A stretch of 64,000 nucleotides of DNA from Armillaria gallica (lineage: Eukaryota > Basidiomycota > Agaricomycetes > Agaricales > Physalacriaceae), in assembly GCA_037576215.1 (NCBI GenBank), contig JBANDB010000003.1, positions 1,364,001-1,428,000 of the forward strand, in the 5' to 3' direction. The notes below the pieces were generated by a model that worked only from the letters and a program-made list of their open reading frames with translations, was not told the origin of the DNA and ran no database searches. Made by a program: the position numbers and the translations under genes. Positions 32,721-43,792 of this stretch are shown in pieces (within the stretch, counting starts at the first letter, position 1; every line of letters begins with the position of its first letter).

Positions 32721-33460
32721 GAGGGTCATCATGGAGGCTGCTCCTCTTGCTACACCACCCATGAGATGCATGAGGTTACCTCACGTCTCACTACTTTCAT
32801 ATGGTAGAACATCCCTGGTGGGTTTATCTTTATCTTTTCTCTTTTCTATACTGTTTGCTCACTGAGTTTTCCTTTAGCTCTTTGTCACAACATCATGCAG
32901 CTCTGTGGTATCAATCACAAGCTGGAGCACATTAACTACCTCTATTGTGATCATCTTTGTGCTCTCGACCAGGTTGTTTGTGACATCGCTGAAAGCTTGA
33001 ATCAGTTTGCCAGCACTGAGGGTAGTAATAAGCTTATTAAGGACCTGTCCCATGTCTACTGTGAGGTTCACAGCTTCATTGTCAACGACAGCCTTTGACA
33101 CTCCCTTGGCCTGTCTCTTGACCTTCCTGAGGGTCCTGAGTATATGCCTTCCAACAACAACACTTCAATGTGGGATGAGGGTGAGGATAAGCCAGTGGCT
33201 GGTCCTTTGGGTGCTCAGGGTGGTGATGGTGAGGGTGCAGCTGGAGCTTCTGAGTGGATACATGTATTATACATCTTTTTTGTAGCTTTCAGCCTGCGGG
33301 CCCTCTTGTCAGTCTTTTTGTTCCTTTTTATCTCTCACTTTTTGGACTCATTACATCCTGGGGCCTCTTATGGGCTCCTTCTCAATATCATTTGTTTTCT
33401 TATGCTCTCTCAGTGTGATCATGTCTTAGTCTACCAATGTTATTGACTCTAGGGTCTCGT
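32721..33460 (+). pseudogene. Cys-rich module end and coiled-coil-like exon of the unrecognised gene
   Basis: Continues the frame broken by insertion B: HGGCSSCYTTHEMHEVTSRL, a TAG, then intron 32818-32877 (60 bp). The next exon reads ALCHNIMQLCGINHKLEHIN, YLYCDHLCALDQVVCDIAES, LNQFASTEGSNKLIKDLSHV, a likely helical segment. A TGA at 33096-33098 is followed by an acidic, Gly-rich tail in the same frame (MPSNNNTSMWDEGEDKPVAG) to about 33250. The arrangement of a Cys cluster followed by a helical region is, from memory, seen in lineage-specific agaricomycete hypothetical proteins. I cannot name it. Confidence 0.5.
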
Positions 33461-34096
33461 TGTCAAACTTCTATGATTCTGATCTGCATTAGCTATGTGT
33501 TATCTCCTTTCTGATACGAGCTCCCTCTTCAGTTCATCTTATTTTCTGTTGCCCATTTTTCTTGTATTTAGTTCATGGGTCCTGGCAGGCTTTTTCTTTG
33601 TTCCATACTAGTTTGTCTGCCACTTATCTCCATTTTTACTCTAGTTTTTCAGCATCAGATGTCTTTTTCTCTGAGTTGCTGTCATTGCTAAATGACCCTG
33701 ACTTGCCTTGATCAATATTCTCTGTGTAGTATTCATAGAATTAAAAATTTATTTCTTAATTTTCCACTTTGAATGTTAAAAGGTATGAAGGTATACTTGC
33801 ATATACCTACTATATCCCTCACACTAAAAAGAATTGACTGTTCCCAGTCATCAACACCACCCATTACTAAATTTATTTCAAATTTCAAATCAATTTCTGA
33901 CTTAGTCATATCTGCTGTTATTTTTAACATCTGCAGACTCATACTTGTCAAAAACTTATTTTTCTTCTAAGTCATGAATGGCTTGGTTTGATATACTTAT
34001 TTAGCTATAGCTGCTGTGCTTTTGGTATAAAAGCTGAGCTCACTGGTATGCTCCATCCATCACTCAGTATCTTGATTGTACTTATGTTCTAGCTTA

Positions 34097-35533
34097 CTTT
34101 TTGCCAAAACCCTTTCCAAAATATCTTCTTCTGCTGCTCCTGTCATGCCCTTGTCGCCATCAAGGCTGTTATTATGCAGCTTTGCCAGAACCTCAGCATT
34201 ATAGCATCTGATAACATGGCTCAGCTCTATGAGTATACAGTATGCCTTTTTAGCGAGCTCACTACTTTTCATGGTGATACTAACTTTGTTTTTGCAGAAA
34301 TATCTTGAGGCTCACAAGAATGAGCTTATCAAGAACAAGGAGTTCAAGGAGATCATCTTCAAGGCTTGCAGCACTATTGAGAAGAAGTTTCATACCAATG
34401 CCTTGAAGCAGCCTATTCATAAGGTCCTGAAGACCATCACTGGCTAGGTTCAGTCTAAACAGCATGTAGTCAAGTCAGGTCCTTCTGCTTCTGCTCCTAC
34501 CAGTCCTAGCTGCAAGGTATTTCTTTTTCTCTTTTTCATTTCCCTCCCATACCTATTTGGTTTCTTTCAGACTTTGGTTACTCACAGCTAAGGCAAGGCT
34601 TGCACTCTCAAGAGGTCTCCTGCCATCATCAATTCTGGTTCTGAATCTGTGAATGGAGAGCCTGACAAGATAGCCAATCATTCTGATTCTGAGTCTGAAT
34701 CTATTAAAGTATGCTCTCTTTTTCTAGATTCCTCAAATGTCTCTGTTTTGTGCACTGACTGACAGTATTCTCAAGATGTCTATTGATGACAACAACTCCA
34801 AGCTGACTCCTCCCAAGGCTGTGAAGCCTTCCAAAGGCAGGTCTGGCAATGCTGTGAGTCTTCTAAAGTGAGATATCTTGACTTTCTTCAAGATATCCCC
34901 CACACTAAAAGCTCCTTTCTTTACGATGAACTCTCTGCTTGTTTCTATTGTGGAGGGAACAACCATTCTCTCCTGGATTGCATCACTTCTGGTGCCATAA
35001 GTTCTTTCTTTTAGCGAGCTCATCAACTCAATGCACTGACTACAAGCTCCTTAGGCTTCTTTTTCCAGGCGCTACCACAAGGATTCTGACTGCGATTCAA
35101 AACGGTCTCGTCACATCTTCCCATATTTTTCAGCCCATGAGTTCTATGGTACTTGTTCTCACGATGAATCTGATAGATGGGTGGCCTCAGTTTTTAGTCT
35201 GGTCAGCACTGGTGAGCCTTTCTTTCTCTTTTTTTTAATTCTTTCTCTCACTCTCCCTTTTTAGTTTCCAGGGAAAGTGGAAATGCTGCCCTTAGCAAAG
35301 CTCTTTGCTTGTCTCCACAAGGGGCATCCCTGGATGGTCTTTGCATCAAGTTGCCTGAATACTTAGCCAAGCTTGAAAGTGCCATTCTGGGCAACCTCAT
35401 TGTGCTTCATCACATCATTTTTGCTGCAGAGAGACAGTGGATGTTCCTTCTCAGCAAGCTCTCTGGAATCCAAGGGGCTTTATCTGCTTCCAGTCCTGAC
35501 ATCCATAGCTGCAGCTCTAGCCCAACAGCCTGA
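34097..35533 (+). pseudogene. Unrecognised multi-exon gene, 3' part, with a zinc knuckle
   Basis: Exons with GT-AG introns 34240-34297, 34517-34570 and 34709-34765. The peptide includes VAIKAVIMQLCQNLSIIASD, KYLEAHKNELIKNKEFKEII, STIEKKFHTNALKQPIHKVL, then stops and a Ser/Glu-rich segment. A CX2CX4HX4C knuckle, CFYCGGNNHSLLDC, is at 34940-34981, in frame with the preceding exon. Later exons carry RYHKDSDCDSKRSRHIF and a final helical exon, SRESGNAALSKALCLSPQGA ... PTA, ending at a TGA (35531-35533). It may be the end of the gene begun at 22526 or a separate gene. The knuckle raises the option of a gag-like or RNA-binding protein. Several in-frame stops show decay. Confidence 0.45.
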
Positions 35534-36793
35534 TTATAACTAGGCATGCTGTAGCCTACAGGGTGGTTATTAACTAGGGCTTAAATTTTATATTTACAGT
35601 AGCAAATTGCTACCCAATATAGATGGCAATGCCTGTAAATCATTGCCACATTCCATTTTAGCAAAATTCAAGCAATAGAAAAATGTATATTCTCATTTCC
35701 GAGTGCAATATTCCCTGGATGGGCTTAAAAAACAGAACATGACCCAAAGACTATTGCTGCACATATTCCAATATTTACCCCCTACCCTGTGCACTCAAAA
35801 AAGGATGGATGCAAAACATTGAGATTGGATAACTTCTTTCTGACTACATAGTGAAGGCAATAAAATACACAATACCAAGAATTGAACCAAGGTCATACAA
35901 TAATCAAAACCACAACATAAACTACTGCACTAAGAAGCCTTACAATACTAGTAAAATGAGTGATGTTTATCCATTTTAGATGCTCAATACATTATTTTTG
36001 AAACAAGCCCCACAATGTTGCAGGGCATGACAGGGTGTTGGCAGTGCAGGTGGCAATGGGGATAGCTTCATCAGTGAGCTTGGAGCATTACTGATCCAAA
36101 TGAGTGGTAGCAGTGTAGTGGAGGAGTAAATTAGGCTGGTGGTATACTCTCTTGTGGCATGCAGAAGTCATGTACAGCAGCAATTGGTGCCAATGTCAAT
36201 GTGGCAGGTACTGGGTGGGGTTGGGATGGGATTGGGGGTTGTTTAATGGCCATTCTGGCGGTTGGTATGGGTCGTCATCATTATGGGACTTGTGAACATT
36301 GTGATCACCATCGTTAATGCACATATCATATTGCTGCCTTATTAGAGGGCTTGCATGTGTGGTTGGGGATGGGGTAGGGTTGGAATATGAGCACTTGGGA
36401 TCACCAGTTGAATAAAAATAATCTAAAGATGTAAATAAGTAAAAGAATAATGACAACATACCTTTTTACACACACTAAGGGACTATTTTGAGTGTCAATG
36501 AGGTAGTGTTGTGGTTGGTGGTGGTGGAAAAGACAACAAAAGAAGCAGAACAGTCACCTGATCACTACTCAGTTGGTCAGACTGCAGCAATCAAGTGAGC
36601 AGAATAAAAGCTTAAAATCCACCCAGTACTTGAATTGCTCACTCTGAGGCTCAAGAAAGCTTTGGGATAAACAATTACGAGTATGTATAATATTTCTATG
36701 TATATTGGAGAGTACCAGAATACAATTTGCTTTAGATAATGGCCATTGAATTGATAAATTCTCTTATTTTGGGCTTTTCAAGTAGTATATCTC
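35534..36793. other. Non-coding stretch between gene remnant and chromovirus copy 2
   Basis: AT-rich, no convincing ORF. A Pro-rich minus-strand reading at 36196-36459 (NPTPSPTTHASPLI...) resembles in composition the ones inside insertions B and C but has no recognised domain. The last five bases (36789-36793, ATCTC) are the left target duplication of copy 2. Confidence 0.5.
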
Positions 36794-37149
36794 TGTTAAC
36801 CCAATCCTCCAATCAAGCGTAAATAATGGCTGCCTTGCATTCGGACAGTCACCATTAAGTCACGAATGGAGATAGGACTAAGCTTTTAGGCTCTAAGCAA
36901 ATATTAAGCAAAAGATTGGTATGAATAAATGTTAGCTTAAAGCTAGGGTTATACAGCGAGAACTACGTTACTTATATATGAAAAGCGGGAGCCTAATAAC
37001 AAGTCTTTGGTGAGAGAAAGAAGCAAGGACATGCGTATGGTGTGCAGATGATGAGCAAAAGGCAAACAATAGTCGCGAGATGCTGTAATAATAGAATAGG
37101 GGGCGATAAGTGCTGAAGATAAGATAAGGGAAATGAATAAGTCATAACA
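36794..37149 (-). repeat. 3' LTR of chromovirus copy 2
   Basis: TGTTAACCC...CATAACA on the plus strand. It contains the TATA box (reverse of TTATATA near 36970) and the inferred transcript start AGCTTTAAGCTAA. It is preceded on the element strand by the purine tract GAGGGGGTAA (37150-37159), the plus-strand primer. Confidence 0.93.
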
Positions 37150-37445
37150 TTACCCCCTCATTAAGGCAGGTGTCCTGACTGCTGTTATGGTCCACTCCAG
37201 TCGTTGTCGAAGTCCGGGTTATACATTCCCCTGGCCTCTCCCCCATATCCATCATCGAACAGGTTTTCATGCGTAATCCAGAATCCATCTATTAATGATT
37301 GAAGATGGAGTAATTCTTGCTCATGGTACCACTGTGGTTTTCCAGCTTTTGTTGTGATAAGGTATTGCTATCAGAAATAGTCGGTTGCATCTGGGTCCGG
37401 TTTGGCGTCAATGGTACAGATTGGGTTTACTATGACAGCATCAAC
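37150..37445 (-). other. Region between pol and 3' LTR, copy 2
   Basis: Corresponds to the tail encoded after the chromodomain in copy 1 (HFYIDPFTGKKVWYD...). Here the pol reading has already stopped, and only weak tail-like sequence remains. It ends with the polypurine tract next to the LTR. Confidence 0.6.
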
Positions 37446-40400
37446 TCATTCGGCAAGGAATTCTTCGATAAGTTCATGGGCATCCATATCTTCCTCTTGT
37501 ACCCAACTGTTCGACTCTGGTCCATAGCCCTTCCATTTAACGAAGTAATCTGTTTTGGTTTGTTGTTGTCCTCCCTTCTGTCCCCTGACATTGCAGAGTC
37601 GACTGTCTAGGACCTTTTCAATTTCATAATGTTCTTTGCCATCAATAAGATCTGGTGGTGGCAGTGGCAGTGGCGGCTGTTCCTGATTCGGGAATGCTGG
37701 TGGTACGTATGGAGTCAGAAGGACTTTGTTGAATGTGGGGTGGATGCACCAGTTGGCAGGAAGTTTGAGAGTGTATGATGATGCGCCCTTCTTGTCAACA
37801 ATTTCAAAGGAGCCCATTCGTTTGTCTGCAAGTTTCTTTTTTGGGCAGGGAAGATGAAGGTTGGTTGTGTCGAGCCAAACCTTATCTCTGACTTTGTACT
37901 TGATAGTGGGGCGTTTCTTTTTGTCGTATTGGGCTTTCATCTGGTCAGCGGCTTTTTCGAGGGATTGTTTGGTGGCAGCATGAATCTCTTGCATTTTTAA
38001 AACGAAGGTGCCAGAGGCTGGTGTCCTGAATGGTGCTTGTGTTCTCGTATTTGGGAGGATAGGAGGATTGAAGCCGTGGTTGACTTTGAATGGACTTTTA
38101 CTGGTAGAAGAATGAACCTGATTATTGTGTGCAAATGCGGCGAGAGAAAGCCATTCCACCCAATCATCTTGGAGATGGTTGACAAAGATAAGGAGGTATT
38201 TTTCAACCTCTTGATTGGCTCGTTCGGTCTGTCCATCGGTTTGAGGGTGATAGGTGGTTGATGCATTGCTTTTAATCTGAAGCAGGTCATATAAATCTTT
38301 CATGAATTTGGAGACGAACACAGTGCCTCAGTCTGAGATGACGACCTAGGGCATTCTGTGCTTGGCATAAACTTCATTGCATAAGATCTTCACCCATCCT
38401 TCTGACAAGAGCTCTGTGGAGCACACAATGGGAATGATTTCCTTGGAGAAACGGTTGACAATCATGAGGATTGCATTGTAGTCATTGCACATTGGTAGGC
38501 CTGTGACCATGTCTACGGATATATGTGTCCATGGTCTGGACGGTATGGCATTGGGGTGTAAGGGTACTGCTTTTGCTTGAGTGTTGGATTTTGTCTGTTG
38601 GCAAGTTTTGCAAGCACGGACATAAGCTTCAATGTCATGCTTCATTTTCAGCCACCAGTATTCCCATAATATGAGCTCCTTGGTCTTCTCAATGCCTGGG
38701 TGCCCCGCCATGACATGGTCATGGGACTGAGTGATGATTTCTCCTCGCAGGGCATGGTCTCATGGGACATAGATTCTCTCATCATAATATAATAGTCCTT
38801 CCCTCATCTCCATTCCATGGTCGTGATTGAGAGAGCTTAACATGTTTTTGTCCCAGGAGTGATGATTGCATGTGGTGTGTTTGATTCTCCTCTGCATCTC
38901 CTCTATCATTGGCATGATCGTGGTGCGAAAGTGTTCAGGTTTGAGGATGACTATCTCATCGTTATCGTCCCTGCCTTGCTTGTGATCAGCCCTTCGACTA
39001 AGAAGATCAGCTTTTCTGTTTGCCAACCCTGCTTTGTGATGGAGCATGAAGTGGTATTCAGCCAGTTCAGTGACCCAGCGCGCTTGTTGACGATTCAGCT
39101 TCTGAGGTTTATGGAAATATTGGAGATTCTGATGGTCTGTCCAGATCTCAAAATCTTAGGTGGCTCCCATTAAATAGTGTCACCACTTGGCAAGGGCAAG
39201 CATGATTGTGAGCAGCTCCTTGTTGTAGATTTCATAGTTCCATTCCATTATTGTGAGTGCTTTGGACAAGAAAGTGACTGGTCACCACTTTCCATCCTGC
39301 TCTTGAGAGAGCACAGCACCAATTGCTCCTTCGCTGGAGTCTGCCTCTACATGGAATTTGCCTCCCTCTATTGGTATTGCCAGTACCACATCCTCTGCCA
39401 GTTGCCTTTTTAACTCTTCGAACGTGTCTTGTTGTGCCTTTCCCCACCTCCATGGTTTGTTGCCTGTCAGCTGAGTCATTGGTTTGACGATTTTACTGTA
39501 TCCTTTGATAAATTGTTGGTAGAAGTTGGTGAATCCAAGGAACAATTGGAGCTGTTGCTTCTTGGTTGGGACTGGCCACTCCATTATTCCTATGACCTTC
39601 ACCAGGTCCATGTGGATACTTCCTTCACTGATGATGACACCTAGGTACTTAGTTTCTAGTACTTCAAACTCACATTTTTCCACTTTAAGGAATAGCTTGT
39701 TCTTTCATAGAATCTTCAGAACCTCTCATGTAATGCGGCAATGCTCTTCTTTGGTTTTCGACATAATAAGAATATTGTCAAGGTAGATGGTTACATCCCC
39801 CGATGTGATGAGGTCTTTGAAGAGGTCATTCATCATCCACTGTAAGGTTGCTGGAGAGTTGGTGAGACTGAAGAACATGACCGTGGGCTCGAATAGGCCT
39901 CGGTTAGTTCTGAACGTGGCCTTCCATTCATCCCCAGTTTTGATGCGTACATTGTTATATCCCCAGCGAATGTCAAGTTTAGAGAAGTACTTCGTGCCTC
40001 ACAACTTGTCCATGAGCTTGGAGATCAAGGGGAGAGGGTAGCAATTTTTGATTGTCATTTTGTTCAGTTTGCAATAGTCTTGGACTGGGCGCAGCTTCCC
40101 ATATTTCTTCTTGATGAAGAAGAAGGGTGATGCCATGGAGGATTTTAATGGTCGTATTCTTCCACTTGATAGGTTTTCGTCCAAGAACTTGTCAAGTTCC
40201 TCCTGCTCGTGGCAATTCAGAGGGTAAACTTTACAGTCAAGATTGGCACTAGCATTGGGAATTAGTTCTATAGTGTGGTCCCAGGGTTTTGGTTTGGGAA
40301 GTTTGTTGAAGTTGTCTTTGTCAAACAGATCCTTGAAATCCCTGCACCACTCCAGAAACATTTCTTCAAACGTCTTGGCTTTCTTTTTGGCATTGGCCTT

Positions 40401-40871
40401 GGCTGCCAAATCATTCGCATGGTGGGCATGCACATAGATTGCCTGAGTGAAGTCGATGGTGAGGATGGTTTCACCTTCCTCCAACTCCTCATCCCATTTG
40501 TCTTTGGGATCGGCGTTGGGGAGAACGAATGGAGTTTTGCGGCAGTGACATCTGGCAAACATCATTTTTCCGGTCTTCCAATTGATTAGTGGATTGTGCC
40601 TCACTAGCCAATTGCTGCCAAGGAATATCTGTCGGTCATTCAAGTTGGTGACAGCCAAATCAATTCGCTCTGCATGGTCCCCGATTTTGATGCAGACTTT
40701 GGCAAACTCAGTGATGGCTCCTCCTTGATTACATGTTCTGCTGGCATTATAGACAGGGATTGGTGCCGTGGTGGCATGCATGGGAATATTGTGCTTGAGA
40801 ACAAAGGCTCGGTCAATGGTGCTACTCGTGCAGCCGCTGTTGACTAGCGCTGTAGTCGAGACTCAGGTGAG
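37446..40871 (-). pseudogene. pol of chromovirus copy 2: PR, RT, RNase H, IN, chromodomain
   Basis: One reading frame from protease to chromodomain without a frameshift, broken by eight stops (near 39999, 39726, 39715, 39282, 39156, 38760, 38346 and 38331). Protease active site reads ALVNSGCTSS, with Asn at 40839-40841 in place of the catalytic Asp. RT motif reads YLDN, with the second Asp now Asn at 39774-39776. RNase H (FHVEADSSEGAIG), the integrase HHCC (HDHVMAGHPG ... RACKTCQQ), first Asp (VDMVTGLPMC) and Glu block (ERANQEVEKYL) are present. The chromodomain is HYEIEKVLDSRLCNVRG ... YFVKWKGYGPESNSWVQEED. Both Asp-to-Asn changes fit CpG-to-CpA decay. Dead. Confidence 0.93.
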
Positions 40872-42059
40872 GTTTTCTAGGGTCATGAGCTGCACAGGAA
40901 TGGTTAAATCCTTCCCTTTCCCGCTCAGTCGGCTGATGTATCGTCTGGGCTGCTGCGATTCGTGCATCTGCCAGAGGGCATTAACTCTAGTGGCCCATTG
41001 CAAGCCTTCAATCATTTCATCAACTACTTCCTCTGCCCGCCCCTTGGCGATCCAATTCTTTAGAATTGCCCTTGCTTCTGATTCAGTCTTGGCTTCAATT
41101 ATCCCTCATAGCGTCCATTCAGCTCGGAATGGCTTGAGCCACTGGTGTGGGACCTTCTCAGCCTTCACACCAGGGCCCAGAGACCCAGCTACCATTGACT
41201 GAGTCGCCTCAAGTACTACAGGGGGTTTTCTATTAGCTTTCTCCCATCTTCAGAAACTCGTGTCATCCTCTTCATCAGGCACTTCTACCATGCTTACCGT
41301 AGGCCCCCTTTCTACTGCCTGGGTGCTAGCAGCTGCCTTCCATTTGGCTTCGTGGTGTATCGGGTGGCTGTCAGGGCGGAAATTACCTCTTCCTAAAGAG
41401 GTGCCATCTCTAGTGGTGAAGACTTGCTCAGGAACAGCAGTTTGGACCCAAGTCCCCCTTTTGGGTTCGCCGGTCCGTGCCTTTTCCTCCTTTCTGTGTA
41501 ATTCACTTGGTGCCTTCGCAAAGGGCTGCCCCCCAGTTCCTGCGATTCAGGAGATGTTGGCAGATGCCTCTCAGTTAGTTTGGCTGCAGGCAGCTGCAGT
41601 GCTCCCCCATTGTGGGGCCGCTTTGTCAGGGGGGGGTGATTGGAATCGCTTGTTCCCCTGTCCCATCCAGTCATGCTGTTACAATGGGTGGAGATATGAT
41701 GGTCTCCTTTTTGTTTGCTGCTTTCACTCGTAATGAGCTACTTGCCAAACGTTTAGCTGGTCGTGTTGCTGGCAAGTTAGCCACTCTGGCATGCTGCTTG
41801 AATTCTTGCTTAGTTTCATTCCTGGAAGTCGTAGGTGCGGGTATATTTGAATGTGCGTTTGTAACTACAGAAGTACTATAAGTCCGACTAGCGGGTGGTG
41901 AATGCATACCAGGTGAAACTAAGTCCTTGGCTGGGTAAGTCGAATCGATTACTTCCTGGTGTCGTCTTTTACCTCCTCAATCTTCAATCCTGTGGGTTCT
42001 TCCACTGTTGGCTGCATATCCCAATAAGCATTAAGACATTGCAAGGCTTCTTTGTGCGT
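40872..42059 (-). pseudogene. gag end and pol N-terminal spacer, copy 2
   Basis: After A2 the gag frame continues as HKEALQCLNAYWDMQPTVEE and ends KIEEVKDDTRK-TAA (about 41965), as in copy 1. The pol frame, -1 relative to gag, opens with VIDSTYPAKDLVSPGMHS (41671-41907). It is Ser/Ala/Lys-rich, then has a TGA and at least one frameshift, possibly at the G8 run near 41630. The conserved part, VPHQWLKPFRAEWTL and ARAILKNWIAKGRAEEVVDE, runs into protease. Confidence 0.7.
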
Positions 42060-43788
42060 TGATGAGCCTAGACTTCCGTGGCAACGACAACACCCAAAAC
42101 TCGGTGAGAGCTTAGGCAATTAATGTAGCAACACAGCAATCAAGGCAATGTGTTTGCGAGTGGTTCAGTGCACCTCCGTGCGGTCAATTCCTCAATAACA
42201 CAAGATACACTGCGACTTTTCAGTCAGCGAAGTAGTACTCTTGGTCAAGGAGTACTAATAGACGTTGGCTGCAAGCCAGGAAGGATCTCGATAAACGAGA
42301 TGGGACAGAATCTGGTATGACTTGAATACCAAGAAACCGCAATAGAAACTGCGAAAATGATCTAGAGACCACGAAAATAGGTCTAGAAATCGTAGCAACG
42401 TGCTAGAAATCGTAGCAACGGTCGAGAAAACGTGGGGAGGGACTGGAAAACATGGGGAGGGACTAGAAATCGTTGCGATGCTCTAGTAATCGTGGGGGAG
42501 GACGAGTAATCATGTGGAAGGACTGGTAATCGTAGCAATGCTCTAGAAATCGTAGCAATACGCTAGAAATCGTTGCGATGCTCTAGAAATCGTGGCAATG
42601 GACTAGAAGACGTCGAAATAGCCTAGTAAACGTGGCTTGGGGTGTACCTAATATTGTGAGTCGAAACAATAGCAATAAACGTACGGAGACTGCAAGAAAC
42701 TGGTAGAAATCGTAGCAACTGAGGTGCTGAGTGGGGTGCTGCGGCAATAGATGCACAGCAACTCTGAACAATGATAAAGACGAGGGTGATCCTATGGAGC
42801 TGAACTGGGCCTACACGGAGGCAATACTGAACTGGGTGATGAAAACGATGGCGATGTAGAAGGTGAAAGCGATGAAACAATCCTATGTGGTGAAAGTGAA
42901 GCGATGTTGTGGCATTAAAAGACAAAAGCAAGTTATTGACGCAAGATTTCGTGTATTGGTGCAACCAACAACGTTTAAAGAGTAAAGCAAGCGGTGGGAA
43001 ATAACTTGGAGTAACCGTAGCTGACTGGTAATGCTGTAGCCTCGTCAACTGGGTAAAAACTAGCTCTAAAAATGCGGTTTCTACCTAGTTTTTATACTAC
43101 AAGTACGATTTTATAAATAGAATATTCTTCGGAGCCTTAGTAAGGCTGTAAGTCCTTGGCTTTTGTAATAGCCGTAGTAAACATATGGTATCTGTGGTTC
43201 TAAAGTAACAGCAAGTCCTTGACATTGCCGTGTATGGATGCGAACCGTGTGGTTTTATTGAGCAATGAGCGGATCATAAAGTGCTGTGTAGCTGCGGATT
43301 ATTGAGCTGCAGTTGCCGTGCTGAGGTGTATGCGTGGGGCAACGATAATTCAAAGTCTTGGCACTGTAACAGCCTTAGTAAATGCGGTCTATAGTTGCTG
43401 TAGCTGTAATTATCGTAGCTGGGAGGGTACTCGCATCAATCACATCATTTCATTAAATGATTGATGGGCACATCAACTAGTGCTTCTGAGTGATATAGCA
43501 ACCCCGTTTTAGGATGATTGTCGATCAAAGGTGCCTTGCCATGATGGGATACGGTAATTGTGATACAAGGCAAGCTGGGAAGGATAACGGAGTGCGTGAG
43601 GAGTGGATGTCACGGTTTTAGGACTGGATCTGAATGTTTGTGGCTTATACTGCGAAAATCCATGGTATTATCGAGAGTTGGCAGTGTTATGGAGTGTGTG
43701 AGGATTATAATGGCGTCATTTCGAAGGTATTGGGTGATGGATGGCTAAATCCGCGAATTCTGAGCGTACAGAGCCTGGAGGCTCATCA
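42060..43788 (-). repeat. A2: solo-LTR-like element, family A
   Basis: 1729 bp, in the opposite orientation to A0 and A1. Ends TGATGAGCCTAG...GGAGGCTCATCA; perfect duplication GCGT (42056-42059 and 43789-43792). Removing it restores gag: ...CDCPNRPKT / HKEALQ. TATA-like TTTTATA at about 43090-43096 (minus-strand TATAAAA). No ORF. Confidence 0.88.
42362..42642. repeat. 20-bp tandem repeat in A2
   Basis: About 14 head-to-tail units of 20 bp (one of 21), consensus close to CTAGAAATCGTRGCAATGGA, with units differing mainly by transitions. Degenerate equivalents occur in A1. Confidence 0.85.
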
Positions 43789-43792
43789 GCGT

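Noticed and set aside
22526..35533. Intact host gene
   Set aside because: In-frame stops in several exons, a frame change near 23300 and two large insertions rule out a functional copy.
41260..41733. 157-codon plus-strand ORF
   Set aside because: It is antisense to the pol spacer of copy 2 and has no support of its own.
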